64,000 nucleotides of DNA, taken from assembly GCF_030160395.1 (NCBI RefSeq), contig NZ_BSOG01000001.1, forward strand, positions 1,268,117 to 1,332,116, given 5' to 3'. The notes under the pieces are model-generated. The model saw nothing but the letters and a program-made list of their open reading frames with translations, made no database searches and had not been told where the DNA came from. The position numbers and the translations under genes were made by a program. The stretch is from Chitinimonas prasina. Lineage in GTDB: Bacteria; Pseudomonadota; Gammaproteobacteria; Burkholderiales; Chitinimonadaceae. This document shows positions 33,081 to 42,712 of this stretch, in pieces; positions within the stretch are counted from its first letter, which is position 1, and every line of letters begins with the position of its first letter.

Positions 33081-34234
33081 GCCAGTGCGGCCTCCTGTTG
33101 GGCGGGGCGAGGGGTGGCGGCGGGCTCGCCGTAGTCGAACACCACCTTGCCCAGGCGGTCAGGGGCAAGGTAGCTGCGTTCGATGAAGCGACCCAGATCG
33201 CCGTCGGTCACCACAGTATCGAGGTTGATGTGCAGCCGGCCTGCGGCGTAATCGGCTACCGCCTGCTCCAGATCGGCCGTGGTGCCCAGGTTGTTGCCCA
33301 CCAGGGAGATGCTCTTGCGTATCAGTAGGCTGAACACTTCGGCCACAGTCAGGCCTTCATGTACAAAGGCATCGGGCTGTTGCTCGGCAAACTGCTGGTA
33401 GACGCCACAGGTGACATAGCTGCCAAAGCGCCGCACAAATGGCAGTAGCTTGCGCAGATAGATATCGCTGAATGGATCCAGCACGGCATCGAAGCCGCTG
33501 AGGCCCAGGTTGGCCAGGTGGTTCTGTAGCAGGTGGGGATAACTGCCATCGCGCCCAAGCACGCAGCAGTGCTGTACACCCAGCTTGCGCAGATGCGGCT
33601 CGAGGCTGGCTGAGGTGGTGAGCGCATGTACTTGGCAGCCCCGGGCCAACAATGCCCGTATGGCAAACAGCGAGGTGTTAGAGGCAGCTGCAGTGATGGC
33701 CACGTGTTGCATCCCCTCGGCCGGAAGGCGCCTCACCATGGAATAGGCGGTCTGTGCACCGATGCTGAAGGCCGCACCTTCGACCAAGCTCATGCTGTCG
33801 GGCAAGCGGAACAGCTTGTCCTGATGATGGACCTGCCGCTCGGACGAGGCACGCTGCGTGGTCAGGCCCGGCTGATCCTGACCTGGCTCCACCGAGCCGT
33901 TGCCGCAGACCCGGTCACCGACGCGCAAATGGTGCACGGCCGGGCCGGTCTTGAGCACCGTGCCGGCGAATTCTGAACCGAGCACCAAATAGCCCTTGCC
34001 GGCGGGCTTCTGGGCGATGTCCAGAAAGCGGGCCTTCTCGCGGTAATTGCAGGAAAACGCCCTAACCTGCACCAGCACGCTATGGGCGTGCTTTGGGTCC
34101 TGGGCATCGAAGTCGGCGTCGCGCTGCTCAACCAGGGCAAAGTCTACCTGGGTGCCATGCAGGGTGGCGCGTTGCCGCAGGGCTGGAGCGAGGCTGGCAG
34201 CGGTCTGGGGCGCAAGAACGACAAAGCTTTTCAT
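33077..34234 (-). CDS. Medium-chain dehydrogenase/reductase (quinone-oxidoreductase-like)
   Basis: 385 residues. GroES-like N-terminal domain (VRAFSCNYREKARF, LGSEFAGTVLKTGPAVHHLRVGDRVCGNG) and Rossmann domain (VAITAAASNTSLFAIRALLARG, an altered GxGxxG). The catalytic zinc ligands of alcohol dehydrogenases are not evident. In lanthipeptide pathways zinc-type MDR enzymes (LanJ-A) reduce dehydroalanine to D-Ala, so a tailoring reductase acting on the peptide is a reasonable guess. It overlaps genes on both sides by ATGA, which ties it to the biosynthetic operon. Confidence 0.7.
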   Translation of the reverse strand: MKSFVVLAPQTAASLAPALRQRATLHGTQVDFALVEQRDADFDAQDPKHAHSVLVQVRAFSCNYREKARFLDIAQKPAGKGYLVLGSEFAGTVLKTGPAVHHLRVGDRVCGNGSVEPGQDQPGLTTQRASSERQVHHQDKLFRLPDSMSLVEGAAFSIGAQTAYSMVRRLPAEGMQHVAITAAASNTSLFAIRALLARGCQVHALTTSASLEPHLRKLGVQHCCVLGRDGSYPHLLQNHLANLGLSGFDAVLDPFSDIYLRKLLPFVRRFGSYVTCGVYQQFAEQQPDAFVHEGLTVAEVFSLLIRKSISLVGNNLGTTADLEQAVADYAAGRLHINLDTVVTDGDLGRFIERSYLAPDRLGKVVFDYGEPAATPRPAQQEAALA

Positions 34235-35634
34235 GCGGTGGCTCCTGCAACTTGGGCGGGCATGCTGGCCTGCCAGGACTGGGACAACTGTTTTTCGCGA
34301 TAACGGTAGTAGGCCATGCAGCCAAAGAAGGTCAGCAGGTGGGCACCAGCCTCGGCATAGGCTGCATGAGTAATGGTGTTGCCCACCCAGTGCAGCACGA
34401 TCACCATGGGCAGCAGGTTGCCCAGGTACATGGACCAGATGGTCAACAGCAGGGTGCCACGGGTATCGCCCAGCCCCACAATGGCGAAGATGAAGGGGAA
34501 AGACGCGATCAGAAAGGCCCAGGGCAGTGTGGTGATGCGGATATAGCTGAGCGTATGGGCCGCCATGACCGGATCACCCGGGCTGAACAGGCCGACAAAG
34601 TAGGGAGCCAGCAGCACATAGGGGATGCTGATGCCCAGGCATATGATCAGCACTCGATTGGTCATCCAGCGCACGCCCTTGCCGATATTGACGATGTTCT
34701 GGTTGCCGGCATTTTGGGCAGTGAAAGGAATCAGCGCGGCCACCGTGCCTATCATGACCGTCTGGACGAAGCCAGTGACGTACTGCGAGACAGTGACGGC
34801 CGCCAGCGTGCCGGCTTCGTAGTAGGAGACGATGACGAAGAACAGGAAGAAGGATAGGGTCAGCGAAAAACCGTTGATGGTTTCGGCTGCCGCCAGCTTG
34901 GTCAGGGCTCGCCATTCGGTGAAAACCCGTCGAGGCAGGAAGTCCACGCCCAGCCGATAGGGGAAAACTTGGCCCCGGTGCAGCTGATAGCCCAGCATGG
35001 CGAGGCCACCCAGCCGTGCCAGGATCATGGCGACGGCAGTCGCCTGTATCACGTCCAGGCCGCGTGCCTGGGCATACAGGATGAACAGCGGCGTCAGCAG
35101 CAAGTTGCAGAGGAAGGTGGTGACGCGGAAACGGGTGATCAAGCCGGTATCGCCGGCCATCTTCGCGATCAAGCCGGCATAGATATGCACGATGACCGCC
35201 AGGTAGCCGTACCACAGGACATCAAGGTAGCGCGACACCTGCAGCTTGATACCGCCCTCCACACCGAAGGCGCCGAGCAGTTGCTGGCCCAGCAGTCCAC
35301 CGCTAAACGCAATCAGCACGCCGATGACGATGGACAGGCCAAAGCCGAAGCTGATGAGGTGCCGGGCAACGGTGTGATCCTTGCGGCCGAACGCCTGGTT
35401 GGCATAGATGTAGACGGCCGACAGCAGCCCACCGAAACCCGCTTCGAGCACGCCCACCACCGAGGCGGAGAGACGGAATACCGAAGGCAGGTGCTGCTCT
35501 TGCGACATGACCATGAGCCAACCCAGGTTCACAAATAAACCCAGGTAGTCGAGCATGGAGAGAAACAGCATGGGTACGGAGAACCGCATCAGGTTCTTGT
35601 GCACGTCATCCGAAGTGAAATCGATCTTGCTCAT
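34231..35634 (-). CDS. MATE-family efflux transporter (probable product exporter)
   Basis: 467 residues with twelve predicted membrane helices in two bundles. The N-terminal helix (LMRFSVPMLFLSMLDYLGLFVNLGWLMVMS) and repeated RxTxLPWxxLxxSFPF-type segments fit MATE transporters of the DinF/NorM type. Most RiPP clusters export with an ABC or MFS protein; thiopeptide clusters sometimes use MATE or MFS pumps. Its coupling by ATGA to the LanB gene upstream and the MDR gene downstream makes export of the mature product its likely role. Confidence 0.85.
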   Translation of the reverse strand: MSKIDFTSDDVHKNLMRFSVPMLFLSMLDYLGLFVNLGWLMVMSQEQHLPSVFRLSASVVGVLEAGFGGLLSAVYIYANQAFGRKDHTVARHLISFGFGLSIVIGVLIAFSGGLLGQQLLGAFGVEGGIKLQVSRYLDVLWYGYLAVIVHIYAGLIAKMAGDTGLITRFRVTTFLCNLLLTPLFILYAQARGLDVIQATAVAMILARLGGLAMLGYQLHRGQVFPYRLGVDFLPRRVFTEWRALTKLAAAETINGFSLTLSFFLFFVIVSYYEAGTLAAVTVSQYVTGFVQTVMIGTVAALIPFTAQNAGNQNIVNIGKGVRWMTNRVLIICLGISIPYVLLAPYFVGLFSPGDPVMAAHTLSYIRITTLPWAFLIASFPFIFAIVGLGDTRGTLLLTIWSMYLGNLLPMVIVLHWVGNTITHAAYAEAGAHLLTFFGCMAYYRYREKQLSQSWQASMPAQVAGATA

Positions 35635-38108
35635 GCTGCGGGCCTTTCCTCGGCGCTGGCCTGTTCAAAGATGATTTCGCTGGCGTAGTGGCGGTCGCCG
35701 TCGCTGACGAAATCATGCTGGTGGTCGGGTAGCATCTCCTCAACCGACAGATAATCGAAACCGGTGTTGAACACCCTGCCTATCATCCGGCTCATGATGG
35801 GCGCGGAAAAATCGAGGAACAGCGGCTTCTTGCTGTTGGATATATCGCGGTCCAGCACCTTGCTGAGTTGGTGCCGGCGCACAAATACCCGCTGCGGCAA
35901 GCCGACTTCGCGGCGCCAGCTGTCGATACGGCGGAAGTAATTGGCGCTGGCCTCACCCGGGGTACGCTGGGGCAGCTGTGCCTTGGGTATCCACCACTGC
36001 TCACGCGACAACACCAGATCGCGGTAGCAGACGCGGGGGAAGCGTATGACCTCTTGCTGCCCGTGGTCGGCAACCAGCTTGTATAGCCCGAAGCGGAAGG
36101 CGAAATAGCATGGCTCCTCGACAGAGGCGAAGCGAAGCAGGGTTTCCAACAGCCGGGGATACAGTGATGAAATGAACAACGCGGTGTGGCGCAGGGTCAC
36201 GGCCTGGCCGTCGCGGCGATTGCGCAGCGAGGGGTAGGCCTGGTCTTCGGGCCAGACGACGTCAAGGTCAGCCAGCGCGACGTCGTGTTCGGTGGGCGAC
36301 TCGGCTCGGTCCAGCCACACGCGGCCACGGCAGATACGTGGGCGGCAGGCAGTGTTGAAACCGAAGGTATCGTAGAAATCATGGGCGCCGTCGAGCGCAT
36401 CGCCATAGGCCGCACGACATTCGTCCAGCACGCCAGGATCGTCGGTGAAGGCGAAAAAGCGTGAAAAGCAGCGCAGGAAGCCGCTGTCGATGTTGTTGAG
36501 CACAAACTGGCGGCCCACCACGTGGCCGTAGGCCGCGAATGCCTTGCGTGGCTGGACCTCGGGCAGCGCGCGCGGCGCCAGCTGGATGAGGGTTTCATCG
36601 CGGCGATGCCAGACTTCGGCATACAGGGCCAGCAGCGCAGTCTGGGCACCACCGGCGTGGCCGCCGTTGGCTTCGACCGACAGGCAGCGCTGAGCAATAT
36701 CATGGAAGGCGAACACACTGATTGCCTCGCCCGGGGGCAAGGCGGCACGGAGGGCGGCCAGGGTGTCGTGGTGGAAACCGTCGCGGAAATTGCAGCCCAG
36801 GTAGCCGTGCAGAAACTCCTCGGTCTGGCCGGCGAAGCGACCGATATCGGCCTGATCCACCGTACTCAGGCCATCCAGATAGCTGTCGTGGTAAACCAGC
36901 CCGCTGGTCTTGATGGGGCGATAGCCGAGTTGCTGGGCTAACGCCTGTATCTCGGCATTGATGGCCTCGGTCAGCGCGGGCAGCGTGCTGGCCTCAGCCT
37001 CGTGCAGCGCTCGGTAGATGGACTGGACCCGGCGGAGCCCATCTACCACCGGCCTGGCCGCCTCATCGCCCGTTGCCACCAGCTCGGCCACTTTCAGAAA
37101 GTCGCTGACCAGGTCGCGGGCCTGCTCGTTCAGGTGGGGAGTGTAGTTCAGCAGGCCTGCATTGATCCATTTTGCCACCAGGGCATCGCGGTCCATGGCG
37201 ATGGGCAGCATGGCATCAAGCTGCGGCCAGCTCAGCCATTCTGCGCCCAAGGCGGCGTGCAGCGCCTCGGTGCCAGCCGGAGCCCGGGTCTTGGCGAACG
37301 AGGTGCGGTAGGGATAGACGTCGGCGCGATCCATGAACAGATACATCAGCCGACTGTCCTCCTCCTCAATCTGATTGGCCGTCAGTCGGTAGAACCAATA
37401 GTGCTTGTGCCGTATCACGAAGCGCTCGTACAGCTTGAGCAAGGTAGCGCGGTCATAGCTGTAGCGATGGCCGATATCCCGGCTGCGGTGGACCTGCCTG
37501 CCGGCATCAGGCGCCAGCCGGGCAAAGCCGATCGAGGTAAAACTGGAGAATGGGCTGGCCTTGGTGACAGCGCGGGTGAGATAGCGGTAAACGGTTTCCT
37601 CGTCGTTCAGCGTCTTCTTGTCTTCGAAGCGGCGACCTTCGATATAGTCGGTGACTGAGGCCGCGATCTGGCCGCGGGTGAAGGCGGTGGCATGGCGGAA
37701 ACAGGGTTGGTCGGCCAACGACTGGGCGCAGCGCCGGGCCAGCGTCAGCTCGCTCTCGAAAACGCTGTCCAGTGCCTGTTCCAGCGCCATCAGCCGGCGT
37801 GCGGCACGGGTCCAGTCCTGCAGGCCGGGAAGGGTGTCGAGCATGGCACCATGGCGTTCCAGCAGCTGGGGAATGGGACTGTCGCGCTGCAACCGGCGCT
37901 TGAGGTCGATCAGGGTGCGGTAACGCTCGCTGTCCTGGCTGGCCAAGCGGTACAGCTGCTCGCACGCCGGCTCGCGCAGTAGCGCCAGTTCGCCGCGCAG
38001 GCCGGCTATCTCGGCGGCCAAGCCCTCAACCTGCTCGGAGCGGGTCAGGGCATTCAGGGTCTCCAGCGGCAGGTTGTTGGAACGGACCACCACGTAGGGC
38101 ACGATCAT
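35631..38108 (-). CDS. LanB-type dehydratase, glutamylation domain (TbtB-like)
   Basis: 825 residues containing only the N-terminal LanB domain. Visible blocks are KKTLNDEETVYRYLTRAVTKASPFSSFTSIGFA (the KxSPFxxFTxxG signature), the RFPRV.YRDLVLSREQWW strand, LPQRVFVRR and PLFLDFSAPI near the end, and RPRICRGRVWLDRAE. In split LanB systems this half uses glutamyl-tRNA to glutamylate Ser/Thr of the precursor, and a separate SpaB_C protein (29889-30779) performs elimination. It overlaps both neighbours by four bases. Assignment to the split LanB family is firm. Confidence 0.88.
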   Translation of the reverse strand: MIVPYVVVRSNNLPLETLNALTRSEQVEGLAAEIAGLRGELALLREPACEQLYRLASQDSERYRTLIDLKRRLQRDSPIPQLLERHGAMLDTLPGLQDWTRAARRLMALEQALDSVFESELTLARRCAQSLADQPCFRHATAFTRGQIAASVTDYIEGRRFEDKKTLNDEETVYRYLTRAVTKASPFSSFTSIGFARLAPDAGRQVHRSRDIGHRYSYDRATLLKLYERFVIRHKHYWFYRLTANQIEEEDSRLMYLFMDRADVYPYRTSFAKTRAPAGTEALHAALGAEWLSWPQLDAMLPIAMDRDALVAKWINAGLLNYTPHLNEQARDLVSDFLKVAELVATGDEAARPVVDGLRRVQSIYRALHEAEASTLPALTEAINAEIQALAQQLGYRPIKTSGLVYHDSYLDGLSTVDQADIGRFAGQTEEFLHGYLGCNFRDGFHHDTLAALRAALPPGEAISVFAFHDIAQRCLSVEANGGHAGGAQTALLALYAEVWHRRDETLIQLAPRALPEVQPRKAFAAYGHVVGRQFVLNNIDSGFLRCFSRFFAFTDDPGVLDECRAAYGDALDGAHDFYDTFGFNTACRPRICRGRVWLDRAESPTEHDVALADLDVVWPEDQAYPSLRNRRDGQAVTLRHTALFISSLYPRLLETLLRFASVEEPCYFAFRFGLYKLVADHGQQEVIRFPRVCYRDLVLSREQWWIPKAQLPQRTPGEASANYFRRIDSWRREVGLPQRVFVRRHQLSKVLDRDISNSKKPLFLDFSAPIMSRMIGRVFNTGFDYLSVEEMLPDHQHDFVSDGDRHYASEIIFEQASAEERPAA

Positions 38109-39343
38109 CGCAAGACTCCCAGTGTTTCCTGGCTGCGGTTGCGGCCCATCAGCAGGCCATAATAGGTTTTGCTGCCATCTGCGCTGTTGCGCAACAGCCG
38201 GTCCATGCCGAACTGGTCGTAGCTGCGGAAAGGGCGGCCGAACAATTGCTGGCCGTCCAGATGGCGTATCAGGCGTTGCGCCACATGGCCCAGCGCGCAG
38301 TTGATCTCGATAAAGTTACGTTCCGGTCCAGCCAGCGCGGTGGGGTCTATGCACAGGAACAGCAGGCCAGGTACGGTAGCAAAGCTGAAGTTGGGATAAT
38401 TGAAATGGCGCTCGCAAGCATCCACCGGGTCTGCGGGGTCGAGCTGCTGCAGGCCCTCAGGCGCGATCCGGTAGATGCCGGCCGCAACCCCCTCCCCTGC
38501 GCGCAGGCACAGCTTGGCGCTCAGCGGGTATTGGCGTACCAGCGGGAACAAGCCGGCGGCCTCGTCGAGAGCCGTGCTGATGGCGTCCTGCAGGCGTCCA
38601 AGGGCCGCGCCATCGAAACGGTGTGAGGCAGGCATCAGGCCTTGCTGGAAGCGGCCACTGTTGCGCTGGCGGGCAAAGCGACTATGGGCCGTGAGGGCGT
38701 CGCCGCCGGCGCTGCCTGCAGGGTGGGCATGGACAGTGATGCGTATGCCCTGCTCGTCGATGGCAGGTCGCAGGTCCAGTTCGTAGGCCTTGCCCAGGGC
38801 CAGTATCTCAGCCATGAAGTGGCCTGCCTCCAGGGCGAACAAGGCCTTGCGAAATAGATTGTAGAGCGGGTGATAAACGTGAAAATCGGCCTTGAGCCAG
38901 AGTGACAGGCCAGCATCACCCGGGGGTGGGAGGAGGCCGTGCCCAGCAATCGGGCGAAGCCGCAGTTGGCGATGGTCGAGCCAATGGCATTCGTCGCGCT
39001 GGGCATCAAGCAGCAAGCATTGCAAGGGATAATAGGCGCGCGGTGAAGGATGGCTGCCATGCAGGCCGTAGGGGCTGCGTGGCGTCAGGCTGGCCGGGCT
39101 GAGGCAGGCCAGCAGCGTGGTCAGCAGGCGGTCGCGCAGGCCAACCTGCGCAGGCTTGCCCAGCACACAGGGGCGAAACCATGGCTCCAAGTCGACGCCC
39201 GCTGCATCGCCAGCGGTGGATGGCAACTGGTAGCGCTGTTCGGTCGCATCCAGCGTCCAAGGCTCCTTGCGCGCATCGTCCGGAAACAGATAGCGGAAAG
39301 CGAACTCATCGGCGGCCAGTCGGCCCTGGGTGGTCGTGTGCAT
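38105..39343 (-). CDS. SagB-like FMN dehydrogenase (azoline oxidase)
   Basis: 412 residues. The nitroreductase-type markers of SagB/TbtE proteins are visible in diverged form: HPSPRAYYPLQCLLLD (compare PSxGALYPxE), FIEINCALGHVAQRLIRHL (compare GxxxQNLxLxA) and the late GRPFRSYDQFG. Such enzymes use FMN to oxidise thiazolines and oxazolines to thiazoles and oxazoles. It sits between the YcaO gene (5 bases away) and LanB (four-base overlap). The divergence means FMN binding should be verified; the family call rests on motif order and context. Confidence 0.7.
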   Translation of the reverse strand: MHTTTQGRLAADEFAFRYLFPDDARKEPWTLDATEQRYQLPSTAGDAAGVDLEPWFRPCVLGKPAQVGLRDRLLTTLLACLSPASLTPRSPYGLHGSHPSPRAYYPLQCLLLDAQRDECHWLDHRQLRLRPIAGHGLLPPPGDAGLSLWLKADFHVYHPLYNLFRKALFALEAGHFMAEILALGKAYELDLRPAIDEQGIRITVHAHPAGSAGGDALTAHSRFARQRNSGRFQQGLMPASHRFDGAALGRLQDAISTALDEAAGLFPLVRQYPLSAKLCLRAGEGVAAGIYRIAPEGLQQLDPADPVDACERHFNYPNFSFATVPGLLFLCIDPTALAGPERNFIEINCALGHVAQRLIRHLDGQQLFGRPFRSYDQFGMDRLLRNSADGSKTYYGLLMGRNRSQETLGVLR

Positions 39344-39348
39344 GGCGC

Positions 39349-41037
39349 TTATCCCAGTGGGTGGGGCGGCAGATGCGTTGGCAGGCTGCCCTCGGGCAGC
39401 CAGTGCAGCGCACGCGCTGCCGCGGCATAGCGCTGCGGCAGGGTATGGGGCGGGGTTTCGCCAAAGCTCAGGTAGAGCGTACCCGGTATGTAGGCACGGG
39501 CGCTGTGCAAGCCCAGCGCGGCCAGTTGCGGAGGGGTGTTGTCGCAGACGATCAGCTCGTAGCCCAGCTGGGCCAAGTGCCGGTACAGCTGCCGGTAGGC
39601 TTGCTGCGGGCTGGGGTTGTCGTAGGGTTGACGGGCCACGAAGGCGGCGACGGTCATACTGACCGGGGCGCCCAGCAGGTGGTCAAAGTGGCTGCGCTGC
39701 GCCGGATCGGCATAGCGCTGGTACTGGGCGGTATGGCCTGCCGCCGGGACACCCTGGCTGCGGTGGTGATTGCGCTCGGCCGTCGGCAGCAGCGACAAGG
39801 CCTCAGCCAGCGCGGTGTGCAGCGCATGGACAGGGTTGGGGTGACAGGCAGCGGTGACAAAGGCCCCCAACTGGTTCTCGCCCTGGCCCGCCAATACCAC
39901 CAGCACACAAGGGACAGCGAACTCGGTGGTGATGTCGAAACAGGCAACCTGGTAGCCGCGCAGCTGGAGTAGCTGCAGCACCGCCTGGCTGGCGGGGTGC
40001 GGCAGGACGTCCAGATCAAGGCGGGGTGGCGTGCTGCGGCTATACCAGGCCAGCAGCAGGGCATCGCGCTCGATGACTTCCAAGGCGCCGAACAGGGCGG
40101 CTTCTTCAGGGCTGTTGCCCAGGGCACAACCGTTGCTGTTGCGCTGAACGGCCATGGGTGGCTCACTGGGCAGCAGGTAGTTCACCAGTGCCAGCGGTAC
40201 CAAGCAGCTGTGCTCGCCGTCCTTGCTTATGCGGCGGGCGGGCAGCCAGTCGCAATGGCGGTCTGGGCTAAAGCCAGGGAACTGATCGGCAACACTGCCC
40301 AACGGCATGCCCAGCAATTGCTCAGGCCGCAGTGCGGCTGTACCCAACCTGTCCTGCCGGCCAGTCAGGGTGTTGGCCGGCCGCATGCTGGCAGCCCAAC
40401 GCTCTGCGAATTCAAAGATGGCACCCCGGCGCATCTGTTGCTCGGTATTGCCGCGACCTATGCCGACGATGTTCCAGCGCGGGCTGTAGCGGAAGTAGCT
40501 GGCCTGGTCCGGCGCCGGACCCAGGTCGGCGTTCTGCAGGGAGTCAACGCCGAAGACCAGCTCGATGGCTTGCAGCAGGGGCGTAGGGGCGCGGCAATTG
40601 TCAGCGCCATCGGCAGCGGCCGGTGCTGGCGTGGCCAGGGGGGCAGGATAGTATTTACGTTCGAAGGCACCGTTGAGGTAGACATGTGCCACGCCCACTG
40701 GGCCGCTCTCCAGCCGGCTTGCGGCCAGCTGCTGTAGCAGCGTTTCCAGCTGGACCGCGAGCTTGGCCGACCAGCGCCACTGCCGTTGAAAGCTAGGAAA
40801 CGTGTCGAAATCGTCGGCAAAAGCAAAAGCGCTGCGCAGTGCCTCGCGTGGTGCGGCACCCAGGGGCAGCAGGGCCAGCAGGCCTGGCTCCTGCAGGCAC
40901 AGCAGTACTGGCCCCGAGAACGGCAGGCTTTCCAGAGCCGAATCGCGCGTGGCCAGATGTAAGGGCAGGTGCAGGCGCGCGGCAGCCGACGCGATGCACT
41001 CGGTCAAGGCCAACAGGGGCATACGTGGCGCACTCAT
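39349..41037 (-). CDS. YcaO cyclodehydratase (azoline-forming)
   Basis: 562 residues from ATG 41037, which overlaps the stop of the upstream gene. The YcaO ATP-binding core is clear: NSNGCALGNSPEEAALFGALEVIERD (about 301-325, SNGxAxG...EAxxxAxxExIERD), with the earlier RRGAIFEFAERWAAS helix and late ATP/Mg residues near ALAEALS. The C-terminus ends in a proline-rich tail (HLPPHPLG), which in TOMM YcaO proteins inserts into the active site. It phosphorylates the peptide backbone to cyclise Cys/Ser/Thr to azolines, with the upstream RRE/ThiF-like protein delivering the substrate. Confidence 0.92.
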   Translation of the reverse strand: MSAPRMPLLALTECIASAAARLHLPLHLATRDSALESLPFSGPVLLCLQEPGLLALLPLGAAPREALRSAFAFADDFDTFPSFQRQWRWSAKLAVQLETLLQQLAASRLESGPVGVAHVYLNGAFERKYYPAPLATPAPAAADGADNCRAPTPLLQAIELVFGVDSLQNADLGPAPDQASYFRYSPRWNIVGIGRGNTEQQMRRGAIFEFAERWAASMRPANTLTGRQDRLGTAALRPEQLLGMPLGSVADQFPGFSPDRHCDWLPARRISKDGEHSCLVPLALVNYLLPSEPPMAVQRNSNGCALGNSPEEAALFGALEVIERDALLLAWYSRSTPPRLDLDVLPHPASQAVLQLLQLRGYQVACFDITTEFAVPCVLVVLAGQGENQLGAFVTAACHPNPVHALHTALAEALSLLPTAERNHHRSQGVPAAGHTAQYQRYADPAQRSHFDHLLGAPVSMTVAAFVARQPYDNPSPQQAYRQLYRHLAQLGYELIVCDNTPPQLAALGLHSARAYIPGTLYLSFGETPPHTLPQRYAAAARALHWLPEGSLPTHLPPHPLG

Positions 41038-42626
41038 TGCCCGGCTGTCCCGTGGAATGGATGATGCGATGCCGGCAGCAGTACTTCGTAGGCGGGCAAC
41101 GCTTCGCCCTGGGCTTGGCGCCATAGTGCGGCATACAGGGTAAACAGCAAGGCGCTGCGATCAGCCTCTGTCGGCGCGTCGCCGTAGGGTAGGCATACCA
41201 CGGCGGCACCGGCTTGTGCGACCAGGCAATGCGGGAGCCCGTCCAGGTCCAGTGGGCCTTCGTACCACCGCACAGCCTGTGCGAATGCCATGCCTATGCA
41301 GAAGGCGATGTATTCCTCGCGCGGACCCAGTAGCTGGCTCAAGGCTTGGTTGACAGACGACAGCAGCGTGGGCAGGCGGGTGGCAAGCAGGGCGTGGGCC
41401 GACTGGTAGTGTGCTGCAGCGAGCAGGCTGGCCTGCCTTTCGGCCGCATCGCTGCTATCGAACCAGCAGGCCCGGGTAGTGGGCAGCTGCAGCAGCAGGC
41501 GTTGCAGGCAGTCCTGTCGGTCAAAGCCGGCGGCCAGCAGCCGTGGCGAGTCTTGGCCCTGTTGCCGCGCATCTTGGCAGACGAGGGAATACAGCTTGAT
41601 ATAGCTGCGCTGATCGGTTTCCTCCCGCAGGCTGTGCAGGGGGAACAGCGGGGTGCCCAGTAGGCTGTCCAGCTGGCGGCCGATGTGTGGCGCCGCATGG
41701 GGCCCCACATCGGCCACGGGTGGGAGCGCATCGAGTGGACGGAGGCGCAGGGCGGGTGCCGATTGCAACCGCCCCTGGCCATGCAGGGGGTAATGCTGAT
41801 ATTGGCCGGGCAGTAGTGTCTGTACGCCGCAGAGATGATCGAACCAGGCGGTGGCCAGCACGGCGCCACCGACCAATGCCATATTGGGTGGGCATTCAGC
41901 CGAGCCATCCAGTGGTGAAGTGTCCAGCGGCGCCAAGCTCAGGCAGGCATGCGCGCCTTGCAGGTAGCCGTAGTAGGCGGTGCAAGGCTGGGCGACCGGC
42001 GCGGCCTCGGGCATGCCGCAGTACAGCAAAGCATCTATGCCAACGGCGACAAGATCGGCTGGCTGGCGGATGAAGCCCAGGCGGGCATCGGGCCAACAGC
42101 TGAGCTGGTCGTAGCAGGCGGCCAGCTCAGCTTCGTCGAAGCCGGGGGCATCTGCCTGTACCTGCACCCACAGATTGCGCAGCCCCAACCGGGACAAGGT
42201 CTTGATGGCGCTGCTGAGCGCATAGCCTTGGCCCACCAGCAGGAGGCGCTGGCGGGCAACGGCCTCGTAGGCAGCGATCGGGTCGTCGAGATAATCGGCG
42301 AGGTAGCTCAGGGTATCGGTGACCGGCGCAAGCTCAGGGGGCATACTGCCGCTGCGCTGGCGGAAGGCCATGTCCTTGTCCAGCAGAAAGCCCAGAAACT
42401 TCAACAGGGCCTGGCGATGCGTTTCAGGAAAGGCGGCCAGCACGGCATGGAGTGGTAGCCGACCATCGTTGCCGTCCAGAAACTGGAATATGGAGCGTAT
42501 CAATTCGCTGCCCAGGCGCAGGATGTAGTGCTGCTCGCGATGGCGCAGGTAAAGCCGCTCTTCGCTGACCTTGATGAAAAGGTCGGGGCGGACTCGGTAG
42601 GTACTGGATGGTACGAGGGCGCTCAT
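41034..42626 (-). CDS. TOMM cyclodehydratase partner with RRE and ThiF-like domains (TbtF-like)
   Basis: 530 residues. The first 85 (YRVRPDLFIKVSEERLYLRHREQHYILRL..., LIRSIFQFLDGND, a winged-helix layout) form a PqqD-like RiPP recognition element that binds leader peptides. The next part has LLLVGQGYALSSAIKTLSRLGLRNLWVQVQAD, an E1/ThiF-like Rossmann region, as in TIGR03882 proteins. It would bind the leader of the 45-aa precursor and activate the YcaO enzyme encoded directly downstream. It is the first biosynthetic gene after the precursor terminator. No strong ribosome site. Confidence 0.82.
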   Translation of the reverse strand: MSALVPSSTYRVRPDLFIKVSEERLYLRHREQHYILRLGSELIRSIFQFLDGNDGRLPLHAVLAAFPETHRQALLKFLGFLLDKDMAFRQRSGSMPPELAPVTDTLSYLADYLDDPIAAYEAVARQRLLLVGQGYALSSAIKTLSRLGLRNLWVQVQADAPGFDEAELAACYDQLSCWPDARLGFIRQPADLVAVGIDALLYCGMPEAAPVAQPCTAYYGYLQGAHACLSLAPLDTSPLDGSAECPPNMALVGGAVLATAWFDHLCGVQTLLPGQYQHYPLHGQGRLQSAPALRLRPLDALPPVADVGPHAAPHIGRQLDSLLGTPLFPLHSLREETDQRSYIKLYSLVCQDARQQGQDSPRLLAAGFDRQDCLQRLLLQLPTTRACWFDSSDAAERQASLLAAAHYQSAHALLATRLPTLLSSVNQALSQLLGPREEYIAFCIGMAFAQAVRWYEGPLDLDGLPHCLVAQAGAAVVCLPYGDAPTEADRSALLFTLYAALWRQAQGEALPAYEVLLPASHHPFHGTAGQ

Positions 42627-42674
42627 GGCGGAAACCGGTAAGCTAGAGGTATGCAGGCTAGCCTGGCGGCCAGC

Positions 42675-42704
42675 AAAAAAGTCCTGCCCTTGCGGGCAGG
42701 ACTT
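42675..42704 (-). terminator. Strong intrinsic terminator after the precursor gene
   Basis: AAGTCCTGCCC-TTGC/GCAA-GGGCAGGACTT with a T6 run on the minus strand, starting 9 bases after the precursor stop. Perfect 11-base stem. Such a terminator gives far more precursor than enzyme transcript, with limited read-through into the operon at 42626. Confidence 0.9.
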
Positions 42705-42712
42705 CCGGCGTC

